46,012 bases of DNA. Source: an uncultured Neomegalonema sp. GTDB taxonomy: Bacteria > Pseudomonadota > Alphaproteobacteria > Rhodobacterales > Rhodobacteraceae. The translations under genes were made by a program, and so were the position numbers. Positions 1 to 9,967 of the stretch are shown here, piece after piece. The stretch spans positions 1-46,012 of the forward strand of contig CALGNO010000189.1 in NCBI GenBank assembly GCA_937958625.1, read 5' to 3'. The notes beneath the pieces are model-generated. The model was not told where the DNA came from, searched no databases, and saw nothing but the letters and a program-made list of their open reading frames with translations. Each line of letters begins with the position of its first letter. Position 1 is the first letter of the stretch.

Positions 1-16
1 CGGGATAGGGCTATTT

Positions 17-505
17 GTGGTGCAAAATACCCGAAGGCCGAGGTCGGCCACCCCTACAGACACCCCTCTCAACCCTGACCGGCGTGATGCCGGAATGGAA
101 TCGCGCCGCCGGAAGTCGGAGGCGATCCAGATCCGTGTGACACCGGAAGAGAAGGAGCGCGCGTTGGAGGCGGCCCAAGCGCTGTCGATGCGCCTCGCGA
201 GCTATGGGCGATTCGCCATGATGCACCTTGCCGGTGCTCCGACCCGCGAGGAGTACGAGGCACTTGGGATTGATGCGTTGGTCGACCGGCTCGAGCGGGT
301 TGGCAACAACCTCAATCAGATTGCCCGTGCCGCGAACCGGGGCGGGATCGTCATGAGCAATCAGGACCGGATGGTGCTGCTTGAGGTGAAGAACGAACTC
401 AAGGCGGCACGGTCGCTGTTTCTCGCCTGGCGCGAGGCGGTGAAGACCCGAACGGCCCACCTCGACATTCCTGAAACTCGTGAAAGGAGGAAACGTAAAT
501 CTTGA
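17..505 (+). CDS. mobC: MobC-like relaxosome accessory protein
   Basis: A small basic protein that probably binds next to oriT and helps the relaxase (relaxosome component). It has an arginine/lysine-rich N-terminus, a ribbon-helix-helix-like stretch (IQIRVTPEEKERALEAA), then the MobC-type segment VGNNLNQIARAANRGG followed by a helical tail. These are family patterns I recognise; no search was run. It lies directly upstream of the VirD2-like relaxase gene and overlaps its TTG start by 4 nt, so the two are translationally coupled. The start is uncertain. GTG at 17 has AGGG six bases upstream. ATG at 95 would give 136 aa, closer to typical MobC length, but has a weak ribosome site. The frame stays open to the window edge, so the gene may begin outside. 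Confidence 0.75.
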   Translation: MVQNTRRPRSATPTDTPLNPDRRDAGMESRRRKSEAIQIRVTPEEKERALEAAQALSMRLASYGRFAMMHLAGAPTREEYEALGIDALVDRLERVGNNLNQIARAANRGGIVMSNQDRMVLLEVKNELKAARSLFLAWREAVKTRTAHLDIPETRERRKRKS

Positions 506-3027
506 AGCGACCATCGACCGATACAAAGCCACCTGCCGAGGCGCAGGAGCTGCCTGACTTTCTTGCCGAGTTGCAGGGCGATCCGTGGATCGAACTGCGC
601 TGGAAGCGTGGTCTGGCCAGCCGCTTCCGCAATCTGGCCCGCTCAGGGGATCAGGGCGGCGGCGACCGCGTGCGCGGCGGGCGCTTCGCCTATCAGCTGT
701 CCGATCGCCAGCGTATCGGTAACGCCATCGGTGCGCCGCAGGCGATGGTGAAGATCGTTCGCAAGGGCGGTGCATCTTCGCGCAATGATCTCGTCTCGCA
801 GCTTTCCTACCTGTCACGCGAGGGCGAGTTGGTCCTTGAGGAACATGATCCGGTGGACGGAGACTTCCCTGTCGAGGGGCGCGAAGACATCAAGGGCCTC
901 GCCGACATCTGGGCCGAGCGTTGGGATAATGCCGCGCGTTATGACGGGCGGTCAGCGCGAGCGGGATCGCAGACCTATCATGTCGTCGTGTCCTTCCCGT
1001 CGGGCACGGAGGCAGATGGCGCGCGTGGGGCCGCCGATCTCTTTGCCGAACGGTTTCTGTCCTCTGGCGAGTTCGGTGATGCGTGGCGGCATGTCCGGGC
1101 TTGGCATACGGATACCGAGCATCCGCATATGCATCTCGTCATCGACCGACGCGGGGCATCGGGCACGATGATGCAGATCCATCCGGCCAAGGAGATCAAC
1201 CCGCAGCGGCTTCGTTCGCTGCAGGTCGAGGCGGCTGCCGAATACGGCATCCTGCTCAACGATACGCCCCGCGTCTCGCGCGGGCTGACCGGCCCGGCGC
1301 TTTCGACCGAAGAATGGCGGGCTGCCGAGCGTGGCGAACCACTCGATCGTTCGGAACACCGGCAAGCCTATGCCGATCTCGCCGCAGGCTTTGCCCGCGA
1401 GATCGTCTCGCTCGAGGCGGCGGCATCGGGCGACCTCGGCCAGCTTGTCGAGGCGCAAGCTGCGTTTGCCCGGCAGCACGATCCCATGCTGCCGGTTTTA
1501 CAAAACTTCGCCGCCGCGCTCGCGGCGGCGTCTCATTCCCTGTTGACCGAAAAGGAGCCTGAATTGAATCAGACAATGACAGAAATCCGCACCGAAGATG
1601 ACACCGTCACGCTTGAAGCGCTGCAGCGCATGAACCCCGATGAATTGTCGAAGACCATGCGTGGCGCGGTGAAGGAAGCCGAACAGCTGGCACCGCGCAT
1701 TACCGACGAGCAAAAACGCGCGGCACTCGAGGCCGAGACCGGGCGTATCCGCCAGCTCTTTGCCCAGCAGATACCGGAATTCCGCCCGGCCATCGACCAG
1801 CGTGATCGCGATGGGGGCCTTGAACCGATTGTACAGAGTCGGGGCAGCGCCACTGAAACCCGTGAGCGCGTGGCGCAAGACACGGCAGAGAGGATGCAGC
1901 GGGACGGCATCGATACGAACCGCTCCGACTATGAGGACCGACCCGCTGTTCCGCGGGACCCGGCGAAGACCCTCGATCAGGCCGACCAGCGCATCAGGGA
2001 TGCCTATGCCCTGCGGGGGATGAACGGTGAGCGAGCGCTTGCCCGGATTAAGGCGGGGCTTGAGGCCACCGCCGAGACGCGCAACCGCTGGCATGAACAG
2101 GAAATCGCCGAGCGCATGACCGCGGGGGATCTGTCGCGCGATGATGCCGAGAAGGACGTCGCCGAACTCCATAGCTATGCGGCCAAGACCTACCGTGCCT
2201 CCGAACGCGCCATGCAGCGCGGCGTCTCGCTCGACGCGACCGAGACCTTCGCGCCGGAAGACCCGGCTATCGTCCGTCAGCGCGAGGAGCGCTTTGCGAA
2301 GGAACGTGGCCTCGACGTGCCGGAACAACAGCAGCGCGATCCGTCTCCGTCCTTCCCGGAACTTGATAAGTATCTCGCCGCGTCCAAGGACGTGGAGCGT
2401 CACGGTCAGGGTAAGGCGCGAGATGGTGATGCATTCCACGCTGCCGATGACGCCAGCCGAAAGGAGTACGAGGCGCTCGATACTCTTGCAGAAGCCGCGG
2501 CGGCAAACCCCGGTCTTTACAAGGCCGCCATGGCGCTGGAACGGCCTGCGGTGCGCGATGCTCTTGTCATCGAGAAATTCGGGGACGAGGGGAAGGAGGT
2601 TGTGCGATTGCACGAGCGGATTGTCGACAACCTCGCATCCGGCGAGACCGACACGCCGCAGCATCATCGCCTCATAAAGGACGCTAGGAAATCGCTGGAA
2701 GTCAGTCCGGCTTTGCGCGAGTTCGAGGGCTTCGCGGATATCGTGGAATCCTATGATAAAAAACGTCCGGAAGTGCTGAAGGAACAAAACAGGATCGAAC
2801 GCGATGGAAAGCAAGACGCTGCACCTGAAACCGTTGATCAACCAGATCGACAAGCCCTGCAGCGTGATCGGGATGAGGCACCGGGCAAGCGTCTCAGCGA
2901 GGAGGAACTGCGCCAGCGGCTGCAAACCCGTGAGCGTGAGATGACCGACGCTGATCGGCAACGCGATGCCGGGCGCGAGCAGGAGCGCGACCAGCGCCGG
3001 GAACACGGCTATGGCCTTACGGATTGA
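502..3027 (+). CDS. VirD2/MobA-type conjugative relaxase
   Basis: The predicted DNA-nicking relaxase that starts transfer by cleaving oriT and staying bound to the 5' end of the transferred strand. The relaxase domain occupies about residues 75-270. The metal-binding histidine cluster is visible as H207-P-H209-M-H211 in EHPHMHLVIDRRG, with an upstream tyrosine-containing segment (LVSQLSYLSREGEL) that could supply the nucleophile. Residues 300-841 form a long, charged, largely helical tail without a recognised fold, in the position where VirD2-like relaxases carry coupling and secretion signals. The start is TTG at 502, chosen because a strong site (AAAGGAGGA) lies just upstream in the end of mobC. 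The next gene, virD4, begins 15 nt after its stop. The domain assignment is firm; the function of the tail is unknown. Confidence 0.88.
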   Translation: MKRPSTDTKPPAEAQELPDFLAELQGDPWIELRWKRGLASRFRNLARSGDQGGGDRVRGGRFAYQLSDRQRIGNAIGAPQAMVKIVRKGGASSRNDLVSQLSYLSREGELVLEEHDPVDGDFPVEGREDIKGLADIWAERWDNAARYDGRSARAGSQTYHVVVSFPSGTEADGARGAADLFAERFLSSGEFGDAWRHVRAWHTDTEHPHMHLVIDRRGASGTMMQIHPAKEINPQRLRSLQVEAAAEYGILLNDTPRVSRGLTGPALSTEEWRAAERGEPLDRSEHRQAYADLAAGFAREIVSLEAAASGDLGQLVEAQAAFARQHDPMLPVLQNFAAALAAASHSLLTEKEPELNQTMTEIRTEDDTVTLEALQRMNPDELSKTMRGAVKEAEQLAPRITDEQKRAALEAETGRIRQLFAQQIPEFRPAIDQRDRDGGLEPIVQSRGSATETRERVAQDTAERMQRDGIDTNRSDYEDRPAVPRDPAKTLDQADQRIRDAYALRGMNGERALARIKAGLEATAETRNRWHEQEIAERMTAGDLSRDDAEKDVAELHSYAAKTYRASERAMQRGVSLDATETFAPEDPAIVRQREERFAKERGLDVPEQQQRDPSPSFPELDKYLAASKDVERHGQGKARDGDAFHAADDASRKEYEALDTLAEAAAANPGLYKAAMALERPAVRDALVIEKFGDEGKEVVRLHERIVDNLASGETDTPQHHRLIKDARKSLEVSPALREFEGFADIVESYDKKRPEVLKEQNRIERDGKQDAAPETVDQPDRQALQRDRDEAPGKRLSEEELRQRLQTREREMTDADRQRDAGREQERDQRREHGYGLTD

Positions 3028-3041
3028 GGAGGAACTTATCG

Positions 3042-4883
3042 ATGATCAATTCTTTGAAACTGCCTTCGATGTCGCTCATCCTGCTCAGCGTTGTGATGGG
3101 CGCGTTTGCCGGAGTGATGGCGATGAACTTTCTTCTCGCCTTCCGGATCGGCGTGCCGTTCGAGCAGGTGACGCCACTCTACTGGTTCGAGGCGTCCGAC
3201 GTGCTGCGCCGCTTGCACGCGCCCGCTTTTGCGGAATCGCTGTCCGTCGGCGGCGCGGTCGGGATTGCGGTTCTCGTTGGCTGCCTTGTCTTCGCGACCC
3301 GGCCTGAGTATCGAAGCCCTCATGGTGATGCTCGCTGGGCAACACGGCGGGAGATCGAGGATGCCGGGTTGCTTGATGCGGCCGGGGTGATCCTCGGCAA
3401 GCTTGGTTCGCCCAGAAGCCGCGCGCCGTTCCTGCGCTCGGCCTCGGATGCCTATTCCAACACCTTGCTCGTCGCCCCACCCGGCGGCGGCAAGGGTGTG
3501 GGTGTGGTGATCCCGACCCTGCTGACCTGGCCGGGTTCTGCGGTGGTGCTCGACGTGAAGGGCGAGAACCTCGCCGCCACCGCCGGACAGCGGCAGAGGA
3601 TGGGAGACACCGTCTTCGTTTTTGCGCCCTATGACCCGGACGGCAAGACCCATCGCTTCAATCCGCTGGAGCCGATTCGGCAGATAGATGATGCCGACCG
3701 ACGCTATTCCGCCCTACGCCGCCTCGCCACGCATCTGCTGACCTCGCAGGGCAAGGCGGACGAGCCGTTCATTGAGGGGGCGCGGGAACTCTTCACCGCC
3801 ACGGCTTCGGTCGCCCTTGATACCGACGAGCCGACCCTTGGCCACGTCTTGCGGTTGCTCGCACCGGCGGATGGCACGGAACCCATCGGAAATGATGCCA
3901 TCGATCAGATGATGGCCAAACGCCTGCGCGGCCTTGCCGAACAGGCCGCGCACCCCTCGGCGCAGACATCGCTGCTGCAATATTCCGCCTACGATCCCAA
4001 AACTATCGGCACATTCATGTCCGTACTGAAATCCTGCGGTCTCGGGGCCTGGGCCGATCCGGCCATCGACCGGGCGACCAGTGCCAACGACTTCGATCTC
4101 GATACCCTGCGCGCAGAGCCGCAGACGATCTACATCGTGATCTCGCCGAACGAAATGGATGCGCTTGCCCCCGTCGCGCGGCTGTTCTTCCAGTCGGTCA
4201 CCGCGGCGTTGCAAAGCCGGATGCCGACACCTGCAACAGACCCGCTCCCGGTGCTTCTGCTGCTCGACGAGTTCAAGGCACTCGGGCGGCTGGATACAAT
4301 TCTCAACGCCGCCACCGTGCTGCGTGGATACGGCGGACGGATGCTCTTCGTCGTGCAGGGCATCCCGAATCTCGAGGAGGTTTACGGGCGCGCTGGGGCC
4401 GAAGGGTTGATGAACGCCTGCCAGCTCCACGCCTACATGTCGATCAACGACCCGCGCACCAAGGCCATGCTCTCACGATCCCTCGGGACGCGGGAGTTCG
4501 TCACCGAGCAGGAAAGCACGAGTCGCACCCTTGGCAAATCGGCTCTTAGCCGCACCCGCACCGAACAGCGCTCTGCCGCCCGGTTGCTCTCCGAGGACGA
4601 GATCAACCGGATCGGGCTGGATACCATCCTCCTGTTGCCGCAGAACTCGCGGCCCATCCGGGCGCGGAAGGTGCGGTATTTCGAGGACCGGGCGTTGCGG
4701 AGGCTGGCTGGGATGGCGTGGAGGTTTGTGGTTACTGACAGTCCTCAGCCTTTGGGCGCAGCGGAAAGGCATGTTGGCACCGACATTGCCAGAAAGATTC
4801 ATGACATTGAGCGTGGCGCTCTCTTGCAGGCCTTCGAATTCCTCGCGGGTTTACAGGAGATCAAGGCTAGTATCGCCGCCTGA
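3042..4883 (+). CDS. traG: Type IV coupling protein VirD4/TraG
   Basis: The inner-membrane ATPase that links the relaxosome to the secretion channel. Two membrane segments lie at the N-terminus (about residues 8-33 and 68-90). The Walker A motif is APPGGGKG at residues 145-152, and the Walker B motif is LLLLDEFKALG. The 613-aa length is normal for VirD4/TraG. I place the start at ATG 3042 because GAGGAGG, overlapping the relaxase stop, sits 9 nt upstream; the frame is open back to 3024 only because of a TTG that is part of that ribosome site. It forms one operon with mobC and the relaxase. In many related elements the trb operon follows closely, but here a CHAT module and mobile elements intervene. 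Confidence 0.92.
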   Translation: MINSLKLPSMSLILLSVVMGAFAGVMAMNFLLAFRIGVPFEQVTPLYWFEASDVLRRLHAPAFAESLSVGGAVGIAVLVGCLVFATRPEYRSPHGDARWATRREIEDAGLLDAAGVILGKLGSPRSRAPFLRSASDAYSNTLLVAPPGGGKGVGVVIPTLLTWPGSAVVLDVKGENLAATAGQRQRMGDTVFVFAPYDPDGKTHRFNPLEPIRQIDDADRRYSALRRLATHLLTSQGKADEPFIEGARELFTATASVALDTDEPTLGHVLRLLAPADGTEPIGNDAIDQMMAKRLRGLAEQAAHPSAQTSLLQYSAYDPKTIGTFMSVLKSCGLGAWADPAIDRATSANDFDLDTLRAEPQTIYIVISPNEMDALAPVARLFFQSVTAALQSRMPTPATDPLPVLLLLDEFKALGRLDTILNAATVLRGYGGRMLFVVQGIPNLEEVYGRAGAEGLMNACQLHAYMSINDPRTKAMLSRSLGTREFVTEQESTSRTLGKSALSRTRTEQRSAARLLSEDEINRIGLDTILLLPQNSRPIRARKVRYFEDRALRRLAGMAWRFVVTDSPQPLGAAERHVGTDIARKIHDIERGALLQAFEFLAGLQEIKASIAA

Positions 4884-5286
4884 ATAACAGATCCCGCATC
4901 AGCTCTAGGGCTGGCGCGAGTCAGTCGCGAAAGGGGATTATCGACTAAAGGAAACATGCGGGCATCGTGCCGAACATGGTGGTGACGCGCTTGTCCGCCA
5001 CCGTGACAGCTTCAGCGTGAGCCATGCTGTATCGACGATGGAGGAGTGCGCGAAGAGACAGTCAGGTAGCGGCTGCGAACATCAAGGACGATCCTGTCCC
5101 GATGTTGAAACGCAGCCGATCAAGTTGCCCAATACGGTCAATGATATGCGGTTCAGCATTTCAATTTTTGATGTTTCTTTACGCGCGTCGCACTTCCGGT
5201 GCATGCGTGAACTGATCAAGTGTCGGACGGCGTCTAAGAATTTTAAAGTCTTGGCGTCGCACTGAAATACTGTACGTTGCTGCGTT
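4884..5286. other. Intergenic gap between virD4 and the CHAT gene
   Basis: About 400 bp without a convincing gene. Short open frames are present but lack a ribosome site and recognisable sequence. The stretch becomes AT-richer towards the CHAT gene (from about 5150), consistent with a promoter region and a junction between the transfer genes and an acquired module. No clear terminator hairpin with a T-run follows virD4. Confidence 0.5.
5251..5278 (+). promoter_or_regulatory. Possible promoter of the CHAT gene
   Basis: TTGGCG (5251-5256) and TACGTT (5273-5278) are spaced by 16 nt. This would put the transcription start at about 5285, almost at the GTG start codon (5287). No Shine-Dalgarno sequence precedes that GTG, so a leaderless or nearly leaderless mRNA would explain the arrangement. 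The -10 match is weak. Confidence 0.25.
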
Positions 5287-8200
5287 GTGAGGATTTGGAA
5301 AACCCTTTCTCGACTTGCATCGGTTGCCATCTTTTTAATGGCAGTAACGTTCGGCGTGCAGACGGCACGAGCAAACGAAACACTTGCTGAGGTTGAGGCA
5401 GCGGTAACAAGCGGGCGCCTGCTCGATGCCCTGTCGTTGACAATGGACACGCCGCCGCAGGCAACATTGGACCGGCATACCGCAAGGCTGCTCGCATACC
5501 GGTTATGGGCGGGCGACAGCTCCGAAACCGATGACATCGCCCGCGGCGAGCTGATCGAGCGCCGCGCCGCGATTATTAATGCGCTTCCCGCCGGCGACCC
5601 CGCACGGCGATACGTCGAGTTGCTAGATGCCTGGTTCCGGTATCACTATGTGCTTGAAAACGATCCGGATGCACTCGAAAAAGCGGAGCAGCCCTACCTT
5701 AATCTGGTTGATGACGCATCCGCCCCGCGTGTTGTCCGCGTATATGCGGCCACTTATCTTGCCCGTCTGACCGCAAGAGATCGCGATGGCGCGACGATGT
5801 GGCGCTGGCTGAAAGTCGCAGATGACATGAATGCGGACGGAACGCCCGCGCTTGAGCTCCTTATCCGAAGCACGGCGGCATTAGCCGCCGCCAAAAACCC
5901 TTATCTCGAACTCCCACGCGAGCAGCTTCTCGACGACGCGTATCGATACGCCGTGGATGCCGGTCTCCAATGGCATCCGGAGTGGCAGACGCTGAACATT
6001 ATCAAGCTCCAGTTCGCTGTCGACGCACGCGATCGATCCACTGTGGAGTTGGCATACCGGAACCTAAGGGATTACTGGGAGACGCACCGGGGCAGTCACC
6101 TCTTCACAGGGGTTCGGCTCCAAATCGTTCACGATCTCATGGATTTCAACGATATCGATATGGCCGTGGCGGAAACACGGTCGTTGCTCAGCGACATTCC
6201 CCTCGCCGAGCGCGCGGCGCGCATCGCAAGGATTTCCCGCGGGTTCTTTCGCGAGAACCGGATGGATGAACGTCTGTATCTCGAGCGCATTCTTCGCGGC
6301 CCGGATGCGCCGATACCGATTGACGATCCGGCCAGTGACTGGCTGTTCTTCGCTCTGGCGGAGCAATACGGCATAACAGGGCGCATTACCGACCGCGATT
6401 CCATCCTCGAGACGCTGTCATCTCTCGCGTCTAGGCCCTTCGATCTGTCGGCCTTGGGATTCGACGTACAGCGACCGGATGTGACCATCGAGGAGCTTGA
6501 AGATGCGCACATGCGAGCAGGCTGGTGGAGCGCCCCGATCGCTCAGCTTCATCTTGCGCGGCTGCTTCTTCAGACGTCAGACGCCATGCACGGTCAAACC
6601 TCGTCCCCCGCACTTGACGCAGTCAACAAATTTGCGGATGCAATGACCCAAATCGGGCAGCTAGATAGCGCGCTGCAACTCTATCGTGATCGCGTTGTCC
6701 TGCTCTTAGACGATAATAATCGAAACACGCAGGACGCCTACAGCTTCCTGTCCAGCTGGAGCGGGTATTTGAGGCGCAATGCCCGATCACGCGAAGCGGA
6801 CTACGCGAAGCGCCTGTCGGAAGCAGAGTTAGCCAGAGTTAGGTCTTTAAACGTCTTCGACATGCTCGACTTACCGTTCTCCGAGCAGAACTCGGACGGT
6901 TGGGAAGATATGGTTTCGATCCTCGAAGATTACGCTGCAGCCAGTTTAGCCGACCGTGGCATCCCGCTCGTGCGACGCGCTCAATCGTTAGCGCTTCGGG
7001 CAATCAAAAGTGGCAAGGCAGATGCGATCCTGTTTGAGGCGACTAGATCCACCCTGCTCTCGCTGCTCCACATCGGTGACAAGAAGGGGGCGACGGACAT
7101 GGCGATCCGGTTCCTTCTGTACGCCGGGCCGGAATTCGAGAACGGCGGGAAGGATACCGAGACTTGGCTGTACCGTGTTTTGAATGCGGGGCAGATTGTG
7201 CAGGTCCCCGCATTGGAGGCCCTACTGCAGGCCGTAGACGACGTGATCGAAGCCCGAAATTACGAATCGGTGCCTATGGATGCGCGGTGCGAGGCATTGA
7301 CAGTCCTTCATAGTGACCTCGCCGGGCGGATGTGCGCAGTAGAGCCGGATTCTCGTACGGTCGAATCGCCGCGCCTAGGGGTTGAAACGGAGCGGTCTTC
7401 ACAAATCGCGGCGTTTGATCGCCTGTGGGATGAAGTCTTCGGCTCAAATTACGGCGCGTCGGCCCTAGCGCGCCGACGCGCCGAACTTAAGGCTTCTGGA
7501 TCGCCGCAACCGGAAACCGCCTGGCACGATGCTCTTGCGGTAGTAGTAAATCTGCGCGCGGATGACGGCGATTTCGAGGCGGCAGCGCGTACCCTCCACA
7601 CAGCCATCGCCGTACCAGAATACCGGCAGCAGGCTTCTCTCACGGAGATCGCGTATGAGGCCGGCGTCGCGACGTCCGATACGGAAAAGTTTCAAGACAT
7701 CGAAAGGCGGTTTCCGGCACCTGCCTGGTTTACCGCATCGCGGATTGTTCGGACTTTCGCTGATCGTCTCGACGCAACGCCGCCACCGCCGACATTCGAT
7801 GCCGCAAAACCGCTTGCAGATCTCATCGGCGCAACGCCGCAGATCCTGCAGACCATATCACTCGTGCTGGATGACGGAGGAGCACCTTTGAGCCTGAAGG
7901 CGGAGGCGCTTCGCCTTGGCATCATGGCCGCGCGAATCCTCGACGACGACGCGAAACGTGAGGAGTTCGTCGCAGTCGCGCGTGCTCTTCATGAGACGAG
8001 CACCGCGACACCTTCGCAACCGGTGTTTGACGTGATCCTGATGCGGGACGACGTACGGAAGCGCGAGCACGGCGCGGAAGCCACCGCCGGTGCTGCCTTA
8101 GAAGATGATCAGGGTAGGGCCTACCAGCTTCAACAGCTCACCGACGCCCTGATCATGGCTTTTGCTACAGGAGACTTAGATGGCATCGAAAGGAGCGCGC

Positions 8201-9936
8201 TCGCACTTGTTGGCCCGAACGATCGCGCGACCGAGCCAAACCCGGCTACACTGCTGGGTGCGGCCAAGTTCATCGCGCGTCAGTGTCGCACCAGCTTTTC
8301 GACAATGTACTTTGCGGCGCGGATCAGGGAGCAATGCGCGATCAAGGTCATAGGCCTAGTTCGTAAGGGACTACTGGATTTTGCCGCGCAGAGAAAGGCG
8401 GGACGGCGGCACTTGGGTACACGATTGGGCGAATACCCACCGGACGATCCCTTAGGAACGGTCGCTATGCTACACAAGGATCTCGGCAATCTCGGCGGGC
8501 CACTCCGTGTGTCCGAGTTGAACCGTCTTGCCGTGACCCTAGTGCTCAACGAAGAGCCCAACGCCGCCACCCTAGGCTATCTCGCAATGGCCGAGACCGG
8601 GCAGACGCGGGACAACATCAGGCGCTTGGCGAACGAGCTGGCCGAGGCCGAAAGCGTTGCAGAACGGGCGGTCGCCGTCGCTGCCATTCGCAGGCCGGAC
8701 GATTCAGTTCCCTTACGCAGCGTCCGCTACCGGCTGCAATTAGGTAGCCTTTCCCCCGAGATTCACAACTCCGAATTTTCCTTCGATGCACTCGCCGCCG
8801 TGCTATCCAAAGGCGAGGCCGTACTTCATCTTTCGTCCCGGGCGGTCGCGGTGATCGACCGAGACGGTGTGGATATCCGGGCGCTCGACATCGATCCGCG
8901 CCGGGCCGCAACCGCGCTCGCCGAACTCGTTTCAAGCCTTGACCCAGCCGCGACCGGGCGGAGCCGCACGTTGCCAGAAGTCGAGGTGGCGGCTGCATAT
9001 GACCTGTGGACTATGTTCCTCGCGCCCGTCGAGGACGCACTTGCAAAGGGCGGGACGATCCGCGTCGTCGCGTCGGGCCTTGCGGTGCGGATACCCTTCG
9101 ATGCCTTGGTCACCGAAGTGCCGCCGCACCGGGTGTGGAACTCCGAAAGCGATTCCTGGACCCCAGCCTGGGCTGCAAGGCGCTGGTCCTTCGCGGTCAT
9201 GCCCTCGCTCCGGGCGATCGTCGCGACCTCGCGGGACAACGGCTCGGTCGCAGAAAAGGAGTTTCTGGGGCTGGGCGCGCCAGCGCTGCCGGAAAACGCG
9301 GGCCGCGCCCCGCGATCGATCGAGGATACGCTCGATGGCGACGGTCAGATCCGGCCCGAGCGCCTCGCCGCGCTGGGGCCGTTACCGGCGGCGGAAGACG
9401 AACTCGAGTCGACCGCATCGGCACTTGGGGTCGACGATCCGACAATGCTCCTGGGCGACGACTTTACGTGGACTGCGCTTCAGGCCATCGACTGGTCGGA
9501 TTACCGTATCATCTCTGTTGCAACGCACGGACTTGCCGCGTTGCGGCAGGCCGACATCCGGCAGCTTCTGGTGCTAAGCCCCGGAGATCCGGCCATTGTC
9601 ACGGATCGGGAGGTACGCACCCTCGCGCTCGACGCCAACCTCATCATTTTGTCAGCATGCGACAGCGGGCCTGTATCGGGCGCGGCCACGAGCAGCGCGT
9701 TCGACGGCTTTGCACGAAACTTGATCGTCGCGGGGGCGCGGAATGTCATCGTCTCGCGCTGGCCCGTAGTCTCCGGGTCCGCAGCCTTGTTCACGGTTCC
9801 CGCAGCCGTCGCATCATCATCACGGAACGTCAACGAGGCGCTGCACGCGGCAAGGCTCGCAGCCCTCAACTCAGACGATGCACTGCGGCGACACCCAGCC
9901 ATCTGGGCGGCATTCGCGCATGTGGGGGCCTGGTGA
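5287..9936 (+). CDS. Exported CHAT-domain cysteine protease
   Basis: A 1549-aa protein with a caspase-like CHAT (HetF-associated) peptidase domain at the C-terminus. The catalytic dyad is visible as H1414 in ISVATHG and C1458 in LILSACDSG, followed by the typical tail (FDGFARNLIVAGARNVIVSR, then WAAFAHVGAW). The N-terminus is a signal peptide: basic MRIWKTLSR, a hydrophobic core, then a TARA cleavage motif before NETL. Residues 40 to about 1200 are alanine-rich and helical, consistent with a TPR-like solenoid sensor, although I cannot count clear repeats. The protease is therefore probably periplasmic, unlike cytoplasmic CHAT effectors. The gene converges on a two-gene operon for an exported FecR-like protein and a membrane-anchored protein. 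The start is GTG 5287 with no obvious ribosome site. The substrate is unknown. Confidence 0.85.
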   Translation: MRIWKTLSRLASVAIFLMAVTFGVQTARANETLAEVEAAVTSGRLLDALSLTMDTPPQATLDRHTARLLAYRLWAGDSSETDDIARGELIERRAAIINALPAGDPARRYVELLDAWFRYHYVLENDPDALEKAEQPYLNLVDDASAPRVVRVYAATYLARLTARDRDGATMWRWLKVADDMNADGTPALELLIRSTAALAAAKNPYLELPREQLLDDAYRYAVDAGLQWHPEWQTLNIIKLQFAVDARDRSTVELAYRNLRDYWETHRGSHLFTGVRLQIVHDLMDFNDIDMAVAETRSLLSDIPLAERAARIARISRGFFRENRMDERLYLERILRGPDAPIPIDDPASDWLFFALAEQYGITGRITDRDSILETLSSLASRPFDLSALGFDVQRPDVTIEELEDAHMRAGWWSAPIAQLHLARLLLQTSDAMHGQTSSPALDAVNKFADAMTQIGQLDSALQLYRDRVVLLLDDNNRNTQDAYSFLSSWSGYLRRNARSREADYAKRLSEAELARVRSLNVFDMLDLPFSEQNSDGWEDMVSILEDYAAASLADRGIPLVRRAQSLALRAIKSGKADAILFEATRSTLLSLLHIGDKKGATDMAIRFLLYAGPEFENGGKDTETWLYRVLNAGQIVQVPALEALLQAVDDVIEARNYESVPMDARCEALTVLHSDLAGRMCAVEPDSRTVESPRLGVETERSSQIAAFDRLWDEVFGSNYGASALARRRAELKASGSPQPETAWHDALAVVVNLRADDGDFEAAARTLHTAIAVPEYRQQASLTEIAYEAGVATSDTEKFQDIERRFPAPAWFTASRIVRTFADRLDATPPPPTFDAAKPLADLIGATPQILQTISLVLDDGGAPLSLKAEALRLGIMAARILDDDAKREEFVAVARALHETSTATPSQPVFDVILMRDDVRKREHGAEATAGAALEDDQGRAYQLQQLTDALIMAFATGDLDGIERSALALVGPNDRATEPNPATLLGAAKFIARQCRTSFSTMYFAARIREQCAIKVIGLVRKGLLDFAAQRKAGRRHLGTRLGEYPPDDPLGTVAMLHKDLGNLGGPLRVSELNRLAVTLVLNEEPNAATLGYLAMAETGQTRDNIRRLANELAEAESVAERAVAVAAIRRPDDSVPLRSVRYRLQLGSLSPEIHNSEFSFDALAAVLSKGEAVLHLSSRAVAVIDRDGVDIRALDIDPRRAATALAELVSSLDPAATGRSRTLPEVEVAAAYDLWTMFLAPVEDALAKGGTIRVVASGLAVRIPFDALVTEVPPHRVWNSESDSWTPAWAARRWSFAVMPSLRAIVATSRDNGSVAEKEFLGLGAPALPENAGRAPRSIEDTLDGDGQIRPERLAALGPLPAAEDELESTASALGVDDPTMLLGDDFTWTALQAIDWSDYRIISVATHGLAALRQADIRQLLVLSPGDPAIVTDREVRTLALDANLIILSACDSGPVSGAATSSAFDGFARNLIVAGARNVIVSRWPVVSGSAALFTVPAAVASSSRNVNEALHAARLAALNSDDALRRHPAIWAAFAHVGAW

Positions 9937-9967
9937 GGCACCGAAGACCCGTGCGGCACCCGCCAAG

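Noticed and set aside
1498-3006. 502-aa open frame antisense to the relaxase gene
   Set aside because: Shadow of a GC-rich gene: no ribosome site, no recognisable domain, and the opposite strand encodes a clear relaxase.
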